Positions 44,990-58,786 of a stretch of DNA of 64,000 nucleotides are shown here, piece after piece; position 1 is the stretch's first letter; each line of letters opens with the position of its first letter. The DNA is taken from NCBI GenBank assembly GCA_932294295.1, contig OW028580.1:31070136-31134135 (forward strand), given 5' to 3'. The position numbers and the translations under genes were made by a program. The DNA comes from Alitta virens (Eukaryota; Annelida; Polychaeta; Phyllodocida; Nereididae). Under the pieces are notes generated by a model. It had not been told where the DNA came from. It searched no databases and worked only from the letters and a program-made list of their open reading frames with translations.

Positions 44990-47830
44990 AGCAATAAAAG
45001 TCCCATCATTTCAGCTATCACAGATGTCTTTGATCACACTAACAATATCACAGTGACTAAAATAGTCTATCTGCTTCAACAGTCTCCAGCCCTCAATTTG
45101 CACCTTTTGAACATCACATTTTAACATATTCGCAATCACAGCCAAGTTGCTTCCAATAATTGTTCGACCATCTTTCATACACATTCGAGCCAAAAATGAC
45201 ACTCGCTCATTTGAACTATTCTCCATCTTATGTAGCAGCTTCAAGAACTGGGAATATATCTGATGAAGTGCAGGCAGGCAGTTAATCAGCTGAGGCAGGA
45301 AACGTCTGTGTGTAGTATACGGAAGATGAAGCAGACGTCTAACACATCTATTCCATGATTGCACTCTCGAAGATTGCAACTGAGATGATTTCCAAGATGT
45401 TTTACCTCATTCTTCCATTGCAGCTGTACACCCTTAAGATGAACAATTGGTTTGTTGGAAGTCTGATGTCGGCTAAATAACACACACTGTTTTTGAGGCA
45501 TTGTATGTAACACTAAACAAGTCTCCAAATCTTTCGCAAGTTTTCAGCATGAGTTTTAATCCATCAATGCTTGGGGCACAGAGGGTTATATCGTCCGCAT
45601 AGCATGATGCACCATAAAAATAACGCCCAATATGGCATCCAATGCCGGCTTTTTCAAGTTCCAAAGAAGTACATCAGCATATACACAAAAAAACAGTGGG
45701 GAGATGACACCACCCTGTCTGATACCATTGGAAGTCTGAAATGGGCTCGAATAGCTCCCTTGCCAGACAGTTCTCACACGTTGACAGGTGTACATGTCTA
45801 GTATCATCCTCAGTATAACCTCAGGCAAGCCTCTCTCTATCAGGATCTCAAAAAGTTTATCGTGCCTAATCTTGTCGAAGGCCTTTGAGGCATCGACAAA
45901 GCAGACATACACATCTGAATTATTATTCAAGTAATAAGTGATAACTTCCTTTAAGGTGATGCTGCACATAATGGTACTATGTTTTCTTTGAATGCATATT
46001 GCATGTCAGTAGTGGTTAAGATATTGCTGTACCTCTGTATAACAATGATATCCACTAGTTTGGAGACAGCACTGCATAAGGTAATTCCGCGATAATTGTC
46101 ACTTGAAAGGACATTGGCTCGTGTGTCCTTTGGAATGGAAGCAACGGTACCCATCAGGATATCATTAGAAGTATAACCATGAATTATAGCAGAAAAGATT
46201 AACTTTGCCATATATTGTCTGAAGTCAGCATGACTGAAGATAATGTGATCAGACATGAGACCTTTATCACCTGATGGTGACAACATTCAATCAGGTTGGC
46301 ACATAGAGCATCATGCTTTATGATGCTTCAGCTGTTGAATTGCCTTGTCTACCTCATCAGTTGAGACAATAAAATCAGCTCCATTATAATTTCCGACATT
46401 GCTATATATGTGATCCGTGACTCATTGCATAATGTCAGTTTTAGATGAGATAGAATTGTAAAGGTTCTCATATTTCTTTGCAAAGACATTTGCAATATCA
46501 CTGGGGACAGTACTGTTATCAACCATTGGAGCAGTAGTGTCTTTAGGACTAAATCTCTTCATTTCTTGAAAAAAGTCTCTAGATTTGCTATCTGCTATTG
46601 CCATTTTCTCCATTCTTTTCTGTTTGTCATGACGTTTATTCCTGCGATTAGCATATGAATATTGTCTCTTGGATTCACGCATGCTTTGGAACACAATCCC
46701 ATCTGATGGTCTGGCAGATTGTACCCATATGCTGTGCCACCACAGTGCATCATCCCGATATGGTTTCACATCAACTGTCCAATCAGGTCTGCAACTTTTA
46801 CTTTTTACTCTCGGGAAAACATTATCTGATTTCAGACAACATTCAATCAGGTTGGCACACAGAGCATCAATATCACATCGGTGTTCTGCATTCTGACATT
46901 GTACATCACAGCAGGTCATGTCATAGTATGGGATTCTTTCTGAATAACGACACTGTTCTTTCTGATATAGTTTAACATGACTCGATTCCAACTAATAGCA
47001 TGCAGTTTTGTGCATTCTTCTATTTCACGAACGTCCATCATCTGATGCTTTTCAAATATGTCCAATATTACAGGAATATGCATTGATGGATTGAGTGCAT
47101 TTTCACACCGCACCACCTTCAGAATTGAATTGCAAAGTGCCTGGTGCACCAAATAATGATCGATACATGATTTAATTCCATTGTCAAGGTCACAGTAGGT
47201 GTAACCTTTATCAGCACATGGTAAATTAAAAGAATCTATCAGACTATCTAAGCATGAAATCCTTGACGTAAATGTCATGAGCATAACCACACCCTAAGTC
47301 CACATTTAGATCACCGGCAACAACTATTCTATTGCCATTGCAACCTTCAAGAAAATTTTAGCACAGTCCATGGTATGTAAAAAGTCATTACTGACATATG
47401 TCTTTCGTTGATTATCAACGGGCATATACACATTTATCAACATAAGAGGGCCATTTTGGGTTTTGAGTTCAACTGCACATGCTGTGTTTGTATGTTCAAT
47501 GGTTTTGAACTTAACCGAAGAAGCCATTGTCTTTCTCCAAAGAATGCCAAGCCCACCAAATGGTCTTCCCTGCTAAAAGTTCAGTTTCATCAACTGCACT
47601 TATTCCATCGGCCAGATACTCTTTGTGGAGGCTTCGAAGTGCTGCACTTCTCTTTGATGGTAACAACCATGTCTCTTGAATAAATAATATATCAGGATCG
47701 TGCATACTGATCAAGTCAATGATAAACTGGCGCATGTCTACACCAAAGCCAGTGCTATTGTAAGTCATAATCCTTATTTTCTGGTTATCCATATTAACTG
47801 TTATACATTGACCCAATGTTATATTCACAG
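44990..47830 (-). pseudogene. Decayed non-LTR retrotransposon (endonuclease plus reverse transcriptase)
   Basis: Reading on the minus strand from 47830: an APE-type endonuclease start (IRIMTYNSTGFGVDMRQF, then DPDILFIQETWLL), later INVYMP and an IDHYLVH C-terminal endonuclease motif near 47150. An RT follows from about 46280, with SSDNYRGITL, FVDASKAFDKIRHDKLFE, NGIRQGGVISPLFF and CYADDITL (catalytic YADD core), to a C-terminal region ending near 45011. Parts fall in different frames with stops between them, so it is not functional. Clade resembles Jockey/CR1-like elements; this is judged from motifs only. Confidence 0.85.
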
Positions 47831-47979
47831 CTGGCCCGTTATATAGTTAGCCCAAATATTGCCCAGTGTTGCTCAATGACTGGTTGGCCCACTGTTGGCT
47901 CACTCCCTGCATGGATGCTGTCTAATGTCAGGTTGGGTCAATGTTGGCTTAATTTCCAAGTACTATTCATCCCATTGTC

Positions 47980-48135
47980 TACATGGCCAATTGTGCCACA
48001 TGTGTTTTCCATGCGTTTAGATAAACGCATGGAAAACGCATTGGTTTTCACCTCATTATAATTAGGCAAAAACCATGCGTTTTCCATGCGTTATTCCTTT
48101 GCATGGAAAATGCACATGGCACATTTGGCCATGTA
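47980..48135. mobile_element. Palindromic MITE family D, copy 2
   Basis: Same termini (TACATGGCCAATTGTGCC ... GCACATTTGGCCATGTA) and the same internal ccatgcgttt / aaacgcatgg units; 156 bp. The boundary TA may be a target duplication. Confidence 0.8.
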
Positions 48136-49374
48136 GCATTGTAGCATCCCATGCACATCAAGTACACAGCATTGCATCACAAGCTGGAAACATGCAGAAT
48201 ACACCATGTGATGCTTTGCAAGCAAAGAAAACATTTATTCCTCAAATTAATACTGATACTATATATGTGAAGACTGCACATCATTGGTTATGGCAGCAAC
48301 GCATTCCCATACAATAAGTCAAATTGTTAAGTGGTGAAAAATGCAGAGCTACAAGCTAGTTGCCATAATTTAACAATGCACACCATGTTCGCATTTCAGA
48401 GACTGTAAAATGTGCACTGAATATGCGCAGCATCAAAACAACTGCCAAATTGTTGGGGTGTGAACACGTTTACGACTTGATAAAAGCCATCATATTTCAG
48501 CATCCGGGATTTCGACTCCCAATCCAGCTATGCAGCTGACAACGACATTAATTTCCAAGAATATCACAGCCTTGGGCTTGGGGAAATCCCGGTCACAGCT
48601 CCAAGCTTGTGTTTGGTGACAATGACAGATCTGGGCTGACCAGGGGGACACACCCCCACAACACAGCAATAGGACTCAGCTGCTATGAACTGCTGCATGC
48701 CCACCTTCATTGACCGAGCTGGGCTTCTTCAATAGCACTCCGCCCCCACTCAGTCAGCTCTACTTCTCTCTCCACTCCACTTTCATTTATCCACAGAGCA
48801 CTGCAGAATTGGCCTGATAGAGACGAATAACACGATCTGAACCACTAGACAGGTCCTACATTGTACACATGAGAATGGTTTGATCCCCTCATTTAGTCAG
48901 CAGGTAACTCACTTGTCAATCATACTTCAGGTGGTAAAAACAAATCACGATGCTCACGACAATGTTGTGCAACTTGTGCTTAGCACATTAATGCCAAAAT
49001 AGGCGGCATCCGACCCAACAGGTAGAGAACCCCAATCCCTAAGCCCAGAAGGGTGTCCTTGTGGGACACCAATACATCTGGCTAAGTGGGTGTTAAATCT
49101 TTGTTATCCTTAATTTGCTCGAATTATTCACAGCTGCACTTCAAGGGACCTATTCAATTCATTCCAGCCTTTCAAGAGAGCAATGAAATTTGCATGTGCA
49201 AAACTCTGACTGCCGTTTTTCTTCCATCACACACACAAGATTGAAATGCAGTGGACCCCAAGAGATTCAAATGTTTGAACCAAAGTAACTCAATGGGAAT
49301 GGAAAGGCACAGGTCAAATTCATGACTCAATAACAGAAGACACTAATAACAGAACCTTCAAAGCAAAAATATCA

Positions 49375-49380
49375 TTTATT
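49375..49380 (-). terminator. Candidate polyadenylation signal for the ZIP13-like gene
   Basis: Minus-strand AATAAA, about 1.08 kb past the TGA at 50456. The intervening AT-rich sequence has no open frame and fits a long 3' UTR. Other closer non-canonical signals could be used. Confidence 0.4.
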
Positions 49381-50455
49381 TACAGCGTAACAGAGCCAAG
49401 TAATAAAACATAACTAAAGTATATCAAATGTGCAACAACGGTACAAGTGTGCCTCATCTTCAAAGTTTTACAATGCATACATACAGTGACATATATAATA
49501 TATATAGACCTGCAATCAATACATGGCTAGAACAGACTATTCAATCAAATATTTATTGGGAGAGCCGTCATAAAACTTCAGCCCAACATCACTAATGTCG
49601 CTATAAAAGTCCACACCAAAACAGGAGGGAACATATCGACAGGTGAATGAGTTGTGTATTGCCTATGTCATACTAATGATTAGGCTTTCCATGCCTACAT
49701 AGTAGTTGGGTACTCTCTTTCATTAATGCCACAAAAGATTAATATCACAGACAGTTACATCTACATGTGTTGCCTAAAGTAAAATTCCATAACTCTTGAA
49801 GGATAATGAAGAACAGGCACAGCTAATAACAGTGTGTAAAGACTGATTGCAATTTCAAATAATATTCTTGTTCAAAATTTAGAACATCTGCCAGCAAATG
49901 CAACAATACTCCTTGGAAGACTACAACAACTTAATATGATATCAAGATTACAAAATACATTAATACAATTTTCATGTCATGATTACATTGCCAAAAATAT
50001 AATACATTATGAAATATAGATATAAGAAGTTATGTCATTATCAAATCGCCTGAAAGCATCAAATAATTCAAGTCCATAACAATGCTGAAGTAATTACTAG
50101 AAAATGCATGTAAAATTTTCTCAAAAGAAACATTAATACAGCATTTCATTGTCACTGTAAACCCGATTCTTTCAGACACCAACGATTAATTCCTTTTATT
50201 AAAAAGTAGATGTACAGGAGCATCATAAATATAGGTGGTAGACAGTTCATTAAAAACAGTATTATGCATGTAGCAAAATGGGAGTATTACATGTTTCGCT
50301 CATGGGTTTGTTTCACGGCTTAATAACTCACACTACAGCATTAATAATATGTCATGCTAGTTGCAGGCAGTGATGAGTTATTCCACAGTATTATATATAC
50401 ATGCATTATTTCTATAATATCCTAATTAGATGAGAATCTATTCATTGCTTCTTGT

Positions 50456-53400
50456 TCACACCGGCAGAAGGTCCGACAACCAGGACATGGAGGGCAAGTC
50501 GTGTTCATCAAACCAGAGCGCTGTTAACGCCATTACTCCAATCCCACTGGTCACTGAAATTAACTGCTTTATGGATTCCCTACAGTAAGAAGAGTGAATT
50601 AAATTAGTATGCTGCAACAAATACTACAAAAAGAATGCAGGTGATAGTTGATCTTACTAATAATGACCACAAATAATGCCCACAAAATAATGACCACAAA
50701 AGAAGTCTAGATTTTACAACGATGCACACTACTTACTCAACTGTGTTCCATTTAATGATTATAAAATTTGTTAACAGGCAAATAAGTCATACAATCATAT
50801 TTCCATTGTTTTTACATGTAAATATGTACATGATTTTATATATGTCTCACAGCAGCTATATTACTACCCCTTCTATTCAAAATGTTATCTAATCCGAACA
50901 GTTGATGCTCGAAGACAAGATATTTAATCAAGAACATTCATGACATTACGTTATAGTGTTATCCCGAGTATAAGGAAGAGAACCACCATTTTCGTTAAAT
51001 CCTGATGCCGTTTACTTATACTGCATCAGGCCTACTTAAAACTTTGTTTGTCTTTGTACTTTGTCTTATGATAAGTACAGTTTACACTTAGGAGAGAAAC
51101 AAATCACCTTTTCGTTGGTTATATTCCTCAACGAACATAGAAAGATGTCATTGTGGAGTATAATAAGCTTAATTTCAGTGTAAGTTAAGTTTAGCTGTAG
51201 GCAATTACCTGGGGTTTTTCTCCTTCAGCAAATCAGGAACAACAGAGACCAGGGCAACGTAGATGAATCCACCAGAGGTGAAGGGCAGGATCCATGCAGT
51301 GCTGTTCCCTGGTGGAGAGTACAACAAATTGACAGAGTTATTGAATAAAACGGGCACAAAAGCAGTTTATATTTCGAATGGGAAAAGGCTGTATGCAGCG
51401 TCACCAGTGTCATGAACGTCTTCGACTCGTGATTTATTTTATGCATAACTCGAGTCAATTTTAGTCTGATTTTAAAATTTTAAACTTTGTAATGTACATA
51501 AACCAATTTACTGTTATGATATATACTAATGTATTAATCTGTCATTTCAACTGCAGTCATACCGGCACTTTTTCTATCTTATGCATTTTGTCCTTATTTT
51601 GGGCAAAGTAACATCTTGGGGTTCCTTTTATGGGCATTTACGAGCGTCATTCTGTGTGATATGAAAAACAGATCACCCAGCCCGTATCACCCTCTATTTT
51701 AATACATATAGGATTGTTGTCAATCTTTTATGAATCCAGGAAAAGTTAAATCCTTAGACCTGGACAGAGTCCATAGTACCGTTATGCTTTAAAACCACAG
51801 CCTTCTTAGTGGTAGTGAATATAAAAATTGAAAAACAACCTTAACACTGAAAAAGAAATACCAAAGAATTCAGCATGTGCTTGTTAAAATAATGAGTGAC
51901 TTCTTTTCAATGAAACTTACAGATGACTGCATCTTGGATCTTTTTTTTTTTTTAATATTATTCTTAAATACGTGTAGTTTAAAAATACCAACTCTTAAGG
52001 AAAATGAATAAAATCCCAAATGATAAAATCAAAGTAACTTCAAAGATCTACCACGTGGTGCTTACATATCTATTGATTCACCCAAGTAGTCTTACAGGAG
52101 CTACATTACCAACCTGCAAGTCTACCTTTATAAGTCGAACAAGAACAATATGTCAACTGGGTGAATATTGAAGTATGAGTGACAATGTAAATGTGCAAAA
52201 GTAATGAATTTACTTGCAAAGAAATTTACGTACCTGCAGACTCAGCAGATTCAGCAGAGAGTGCAGTCAATGCACCTATCAACCCTCCACTGGCCGTCAA
52301 CAGCTGCAAAATTCACAAATTGAAGAACTGTCAGTGACTAAAGCTACAATCAGATTGAACTGCCTCTGTGTGCAAATGCTTGCACTGTCAAAAATAGAAA
52401 CAGTGCAGCTTTTATAAACCATTCAGATTAGTCCGTCAAAATATGTTTCTATTTTCTGTCGTACACGCACATGTATAAACAAACAGATTAATCTACATGC
52501 GGCTTAAATCTTACAAGTGACGTTTCTTTTATTCATTGAAGCTTTAAGATTTAAGGTACTCACCTGAGCTTTAGCGGCATGCCATCTGTTAAAGCCAGAG
52601 CGCAGCAGGATGGCAAAGTCACCAACTTCATGCGGGATTTCGTGCAACAGTACGATGATGGTCGTCAAAATGCCACTCTGAAAGGTTGGTAGATATTGTC
52701 CATTTAAGCATTTATACCAAATCATCATATATATTACACCAGATCATTATCAAACCAAACAGCGCAAAAGCATAGCATGTGATGAAATAACATTTTGATG
52801 TTCTTAATTCTGTGCAGCAATGAATGGCACACGTAGTGTGACAAATTCTATCCAATTAAAATTTAATGTGTGTTTATTTAAGCTAAATATTCAAGAAACC
52901 TTGAAATTGTTACTCTGACAACCAGGAAATCAGTCAACAGTTAAATTCAGTTCTAAGTTTAATTTCAAAAAGTGCTGCTTATATAAAGTTACCGTCTCAA
53001 TTATCTTAACAAAAGAGCAGAACTTTGATAACCCCTGATCCTGAAACCGACATATATAAGATAACAGAGCTCGATCGATACATTACCTTGGTACTAATGC
53101 TGTAACTCCCGGCCACTGCCAGACCATGAGTAAAATTGTCAATAACATTGGCCGCCAGATTCAGCCAACCACTGGTCTGAAAAGCAAAAAAATTAAACAA
53201 TGTTTATCATCACGTCAATGTATTGTATGATCATGTCCGCTATCATGCACCTTCTAAACTCAATAGTTCTATCAAAATAGCACCAGCTGTATTACAGTGC
53301 AGTATATGACACAAACAGTTCAGTCATTTTAAAAGATATATATGTACGAGAGAAAATGTTGTCAAGTAATCCTCATTTGTCTTTGTCAAATTCCTACACA

Positions 53401-56400
53401 AAAGACCAGTGAAGTCTTTAGTTATAAGGAACAAATGGATGACCTTCTTACAAAAAATGATTCAGATATTTACTAATGTTTAGGATGTTCAAACCATGGC
53501 AATAATGAGTGTAAGCAATTCTCTATCCGCGATAATTTGTAACATACATACCTTTATATGTGACTTTTTTTCACTTTTATTCGAACTGGCTGTGGTAGTA
53601 GTCACATGCCCATTCGATTTGCTGGTTACGCCATTTCCATGCACCCCATTTGCAGTTACCATTCCGTTCGGATGGCGCTGTTTCACGTTACTTGTAAAGC
53701 CATTTTTAATTTGGGACTTGCTGATTCCATTCACTGACTTCTTTGTTGAGGTGGACTGGAAATCATAAAGTGTTAAAATTGCATATATATATATATAAAT
53801 CGTTCTTTTGTGTGAGGGCTGTTCCATTTAAAAAAAGGGGGGGGGGGACCTGAAAATATTTAGGACCCCCTGCTTTTTTCTACATTAAGATATTAAGCAA
53901 ATACAGGTAAACCAACCCCCCTCCCCCAATATCAGTTTTTGCAAATCTTCAGCCCCTCCCCCCTTTTTGTTCAAAAATAGAACAGCCCTGAACAGACCAC
54001 TTGACACTAACAATATAAAAAGTTAATCGTACAAGTTTTTATATCAGTTAAGGATAGCGGAATCAATTGTCACAGAAAGACTTCAGGCAGACGGAGTGAG
54101 ACAATGTCTGGTATTGATATGTTTAAATCACAACCTAGCAGAAAAAAGGGCAACAAAATATTTACGGACAAAGAGACAACAAGGTTGTAATCTGATAAAA
54201 CATTGATCGCCGACAAAAACAGACACAAAAAAATGTACTTGACGATAACAAAAAAGTGATAAGCGTCACCTCTGCACACTCCTTTTGCTCTTCCTTCTCC
54301 TCCTCCTCCTCCTCCTCTTCCTCATCCTCTTCAGGCTCTGGAAATGCTTTCTCGATGATAAGGAAGGTCAAAATTCCTCCGATTATCCAAAGGCCAATGC
54401 GAGTATGTGCTCCGTGATCATCTGCAATGCGTTTTTATTCTTCAAATATCAATGACATATACATTACATACAATTTTTAATTATTTGTTACTACTTTGAT
54501 ACGTGCACTAGGTCATGGCAGACTCAAAATCTGCAAAAACATTCCCGTTCATTGCACATGCAATTAGAGTGCATATTAGCGGTTACCCAGCGAATTAAGC
54601 AAGCACTGAAAATAACTAAATAAAGTGCTCATGTGACGTATAGATAATTTTTTTGTTTTGTGAAACAACTATCCAAAAGCTATTCAATTTGCTCAACCAG
54701 TCAAGATTTGTGACCAACAGAAGCATTATCCTAAAATTTTGATTACTGTGTTTGATAAACAGTCAAGGTAGGCTGGTGATACTCAATGGTCTTTCGCTGC
54801 TTAAACCTACTAACAATAACAACCAATGTGATGTGGCAGAAGCACTTAGAAAGACTGAACATTTTTGCATTGTTTGCCACTGTAACCACTTTTCTGCTAG
54901 GCACTATAATACTGAATTACTAGAGAAACTGCTCAAAATTGAAAATGCGTTTTTAACCAATTTGCAAGTGCCACATGATAAAACCAGTCAAATATAAGGC
55001 AATCACACAAATTTCCATTTGAAGTGCAATTTCAGAAATCATAAACCAAATATCAACAAGCACTATATTAGGACTACAGCTTCACAGTGTAAATGGGAAA
55101 TGTGATATAGAATATCAGAATTACAGGAATTACATTACTGAGCGCCAGTTTATGTTCTGTCACAGTAATTTCCTGTATCTTATTCAATTTAGGTACTGAA
55201 ATACTTTCGAGATTTTAATTTTTTTTATTATTGCCAAGCATAATTTAGACAACATAATCATATGATGATCATGGCGTTCAAATGAATCAGAATAGAATGT
55301 CTTACTAAATACAGTGCATAATTAACTTGTTCAATTTAAATTTTTAACAATTTACAAATTTTCACCAATTATGAACATGTCTAGAATGAGCATGTTGACC
55401 TGGTCAGTTTAAAGAGCAACATTTTATTTTATATGTGTGCTATTATTAATATTATCATACATACTATATTGTAGAACAAATTTGCTTTATAGATTAGTTC
55501 TATACAATTTGTAACGTTCCCATATTGTATATTCGTAATAGGTCCTACAGAAGCTTCGGCTTGGGTCATATACTTCGTATTTTACAGGATGTGACACCGT
55601 TTTGAAACAACTTTAAATCAAATTTTACTACTACATGTAATTTCATAGAGGACATGCGATCGAGTTAATTTGTTGAGATGTAAGCTTATGGTAGTAAAAG
55701 TCACTGAATAGCAAATATACACACCATACTTGGACAGGCTAACCAGTAGCTTAGGGCATAAGGTCATCCTAGCCTTAGACTCTAAAACCATTAAGGCAGT
55801 AAGCTATGGAGCTGAATACATAATGAGGATACGAATGATAATCACCTTTAATTCCACTTAAGACCTGTGCTTTGGGTCACATGCTGCTTTATATGGATGG
55901 TTAATGTGTAATGCGTTGAAAATGCACTGAATTTTAGTCTCATCACATATTAAACATTGTCTGCCACAAGTAGATTTGAACACAAGTATGAAGCAGATTA
56001 CTACCTGCATACACTTAGTTTCATAAAATATGGTCGACTCTAGTCAGCTGTAGCAACCTATTCCCGGCTGTAACTGTAACTGGCTAAATTTACCTTGGTA
56101 AATTAAGACATTTATCTAATACATCATAAATATGTATGCGCAATTGACATGCATATTTTCAACAAAATATTACAATATATGCCTAACTCTCAACTTATGC
56201 AGCAAATGGTGCTGCATGTACTTATAGATGTGGCTTTGAGTAGCCAGCTATAGCCAGACAATTCCGTTTAGTGGCAGGTAGCATCATATAGCAGAAGTTG
56301 TCTAGCTTTGTCTAGGTTCAATTTGACAGGCCGTTTTTAATGAAACTAACTGTACATCATGTACATTGTCATTTCTAAATTTGGATTACACCAGTAAAAA

Positions 56401-57947
56401 AGGGCCTGAGTATGTTTACTTAATCTAAGGACCTGGTTCAATAAAGTCAAGTAGTGGGTCCTTGAGCTAGCTGGCTGTTCACATTTCTCAGGTGTTTGTG
56501 AAAGCGCACATGAAACGCAGCACATAAAAACAATCAGCGTCAGTGGACCCAACGTTTAATTTATTTTTTATGTCACTGTACTTCTGGTTTAATGTATGAT
56601 CAGCCATCTCCAGTAGGGACGAAGGCTATGGTTGCGGAGGCTGTTTCCACGCTACGTTCTAAATTTACACCTTGAACAGCCAGAAATACATGGATTGTTA
56701 TGTTTCCAGTTAGAATCTGCACACATTACGTGACGACCCAGAGGAACAGCCCTGGACATTCATCATGAAACACCAATTTTGACACACAGCTAAATATTCA
56801 TGGACCATGAAGTGTCTTGTGCATCATTAATTCACATTTTCATGATTTCAAAAGGTCACCCCATCAAAATGATATGCCCTGGGCAACCCCTCAATAACGG
56901 TCAGACAATGGCAAATCTGCTCAGATGCAGCCACAGTAGACGGGTTTACTAGAGATGACCTAAAAGTCATATTGCACTTTCTATGTACCCCATAAAGCGC
57001 AGCATTTTTATTTATTCACTTATATGTTTTTATTCACTTTTTAACGTTTATAATATATTTTAATTACCAATATTTTTATTCTATACACCATGAATTGTAT
57101 CTTACTATGCATGTGTGTGAATAAACATATTTAAAAAAATAGCCAAGTATAATTTAATAAAGCTATCTAATTATGAAAGGAATTTTTGGCAGTTCGTGGT
57201 AGAAATATTCTAGATTTTTGTTTAGAAGCAGAAGTTTTATTTATTTATTTTGAGAAACTGGTTTTGGCCCAAAACCAAATTGGACCAATGATTACAAGAC
57301 TAATATTTATCAATTTAAACCAGTGGTAAATTTTAGATCATTGGCCTAGTTATTAATTTACAGCAGGTACTCAGGCCCAGTTTACTTCCAATTACAAGTA
57401 CACAACAAATACTGAACTTCAGACCATCCTATATTAAAGACCAATATTACCATTACAGGCAGTACATGACCTGCGGATCCAAAAAAAATTTCACCGGGTG
57501 TTGACGAATCAAAATATATTGTGGACCGCTGAATTTTTTAATATTTTAATATTAAAATGTACTAGGCCGTGGGGGTGGGGGTTTAAATCCCCTAAACCCC
57601 CCCCCCCCCCTCTTAAAACCGCTACTGACCTGTCCTCCAATTCAGACTGGTCAGTCACTACTCAATTTATTGTAGGCCTATACATAAACCCGGCTTGTAA
57701 TCAAGCATTATGGTAAATAAAAACACGTTTTGCTTGGACAGTATTTTGAAACAAACCCTTTGGTAACATTTGCTATTCATCACAGATCTATTGAGTTTTA
57801 GCAGTTATTCCACACACCACAAAATTGCAATATGCAACTCACTCGAGGCGACATGCTTCCATGCTTCCGGCAGCAGGTGCAGAAAAACGTCTCCCAAAAG
57901 AGCTCCAACCGCAAAACTCAGCAGCAGCTTCAGCCGATGGGCCATCT
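50456..57947 (-). CDS. SLC39A13: SLC39A13/ZIP13-like zinc transporter, 3' eight exons (5' partial)
   Basis: LIV-1 subfamily ZIP transporter; ZIP13 moves zinc out of Golgi/ER-vesicle stores into the cytosol (family knowledge). Minus-strand exons in order: 57947-57843, 54421-54270, 53755-53552, 53176-53087, 52677-52564, 52303-52234, 51308-51209, 50579-50456 (TGA). Phases all fit; about 318 residues. Visible membrane segments: [125 protein letters not shown]. The metal site reads DNFTHG with HEIPHE, as in ZIP13; ZIP7 has HNFTDG. The loop after TM3 has a run of Glu, then 68 Ser/Asn/Lys-rich residues. The exon with TM1 and any signal peptide was not found up to 64000. Confidence 0.9.
53816..53988. 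mobile_element. Poly(G) MITE, copy 4 (zinc-transporter intron)
   Basis: Left end GGGCTGTTCCATTTAAAA plus G10, right end TTTTTGTTCAAAAATAGAACAGCCC, flanked by TGA on both sides (53813-53815 and 53989-53991). It sits about 60 bp from an exon of the ZIP13-like gene. Confidence 0.8.
54295..54325 (-). repeat. GAG microsatellite coding a polyglutamate loop
   Basis: On the minus strand, GAG/GAA triplets encode [14 protein letters not shown] in the cytosolic or lumenal loop after the third segment of the ZIP13-like protein. ZIP proteins usually carry a His-rich loop here; an acidic one is a departure. Confidence 0.8.
54571..54910 (-). repeat. Unclassified interspersed repeat, copy 2 (inverted)
   Basis: Reverse-complement counterpart of 16034-16390. 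Shared phrases on the minus strand include GTGCCTAGCAGAAAAGTGG, aagtgcttctgccac, gaccattga, ttgactgtttat and gcactttatttagttatttt. It lies in the intron between the first two visible exons of the ZIP13-like gene. A short frame inside it is not a gene. Confidence 0.65.
56013..56353. mobile_element. Inverted-repeat element family C, copy 3
   Basis: Starts acttagtttcataaaatatg, ends AATGAAACTAACTGT. It shares gtgctgcatgtactt, agccagctatagccagacaa and agaagttgtctagctttgtc with the other copies, and has lost an internal segment of about 55 bp (the ctaatagtcgg part). It lies in the long intron of the ZIP13-like gene. Confidence 0.75.
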
Positions 57948-58484
57948 CTGCAAAACACAAAGCAAAAACTGTAATCTTTTGAATTCATTGCTCGATCCGC
58001 TTCGTAAATTCTGTAATCAGACAAATACCTCAGTTCAATCACACGATATCGAGAAATACAGAAAAAAAAAATTGAAAAGTAACGCGTATTCCGCGGAATA
58101 CTACAGTGCTAAATTGAATAACTATGTACAAATGAGCGACAAAACAGGACAAGTCATAAAAAAAATTGACAAAAAAGCTTGAAGCATAATTGGCAATCTG
58201 TTAGCCATCTGAACTAATGCAGAGAAACACTTAGTGGATCAGTGCAATCAGTAGCTGGGGACTGTGATGAGGGGCTTCTGGGGGGCACTTCCTCCATTTT
58301 CTGGCAGTCTGCTTCTTTAGAGGGTGATAAGGTTTGCTCCTGGGTCAGAATGTGAAGCGAGGTGAGAACTTGTTGCCGATTGCTGGCTTCCTCATTAGCT
58401 AACCATTGCTCGCTGTGCAGCACATTTTACAAGGGGTCTCCAAAGATACATTTTGTATCCTCCTTATTGTATTAAATTAGTTTA

Positions 58485-58639
58485 TACATGGCCAAATGTG
58501 CCACGTGCATTTTCCATGAGAAGGATATTTGCATGGAAAACGCATTATTTCTGCTTAATTAAAATAAGGTGAAAACCATGCGTTTTCCATGCATTTGGAT
58601 AAATGCATGGAAAACGCACGTAGCACATTTGGCCATGTA
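58485..58639. mobile_element. Palindromic MITE family D, copy 3
   Basis: Starts TACATGGCCAAATGTGCC and ends AGCACATTTGGCCATGTA, with the same internal bipartite hairpins; 155 bp. All three copies are almost the same length, which argues for transposition and not for random hairpins. Confidence 0.8.
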
Positions 58640-58786
58640 GATGACAAAAATAACCATGCTGAGACTATTAAGAGGAGTCTGCCAATTGACGGGTAGATCA
58701 GAACTTAAATTAGAAATTTATTTTTACATTAACATCTTACTCATTTAATGGAGGTGCAGAAACTTTTCCCACCATTGTACTAGCCT

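Larger units (their letters stand above)
38344..49354. other. Intergenic region between the NLR and zinc-transporter genes
   Basis: It begins with the NLR 3' UTR-like AT-rich stretch. From 40950 it is dominated by mobile-element remains listed separately: two palindromic elements of the TACATGG family, one family C copy, two LINE remnants, SINE fragments and a hairpin. 38940-40950 and 48140-49350 show no gene or repeat I can name. Confidence 0.6.

Noticed and set aside
53489..53827. Separate small minus-strand gene
   Set aside because: It is an internal ZIP13-like exon (53552-53755) plus flanking intron read-through.
54752..54997. 81-codon plus-strand frame
   Set aside because: It lies almost wholly in the interspersed repeat shared with 16034-16390 and has no domain.
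58214..58423. Upstream exon of the zinc transporter
   Set aside because: Codes for no membrane segment, ends in a stop codon and lacks a donor that would fit the exon at 57947.
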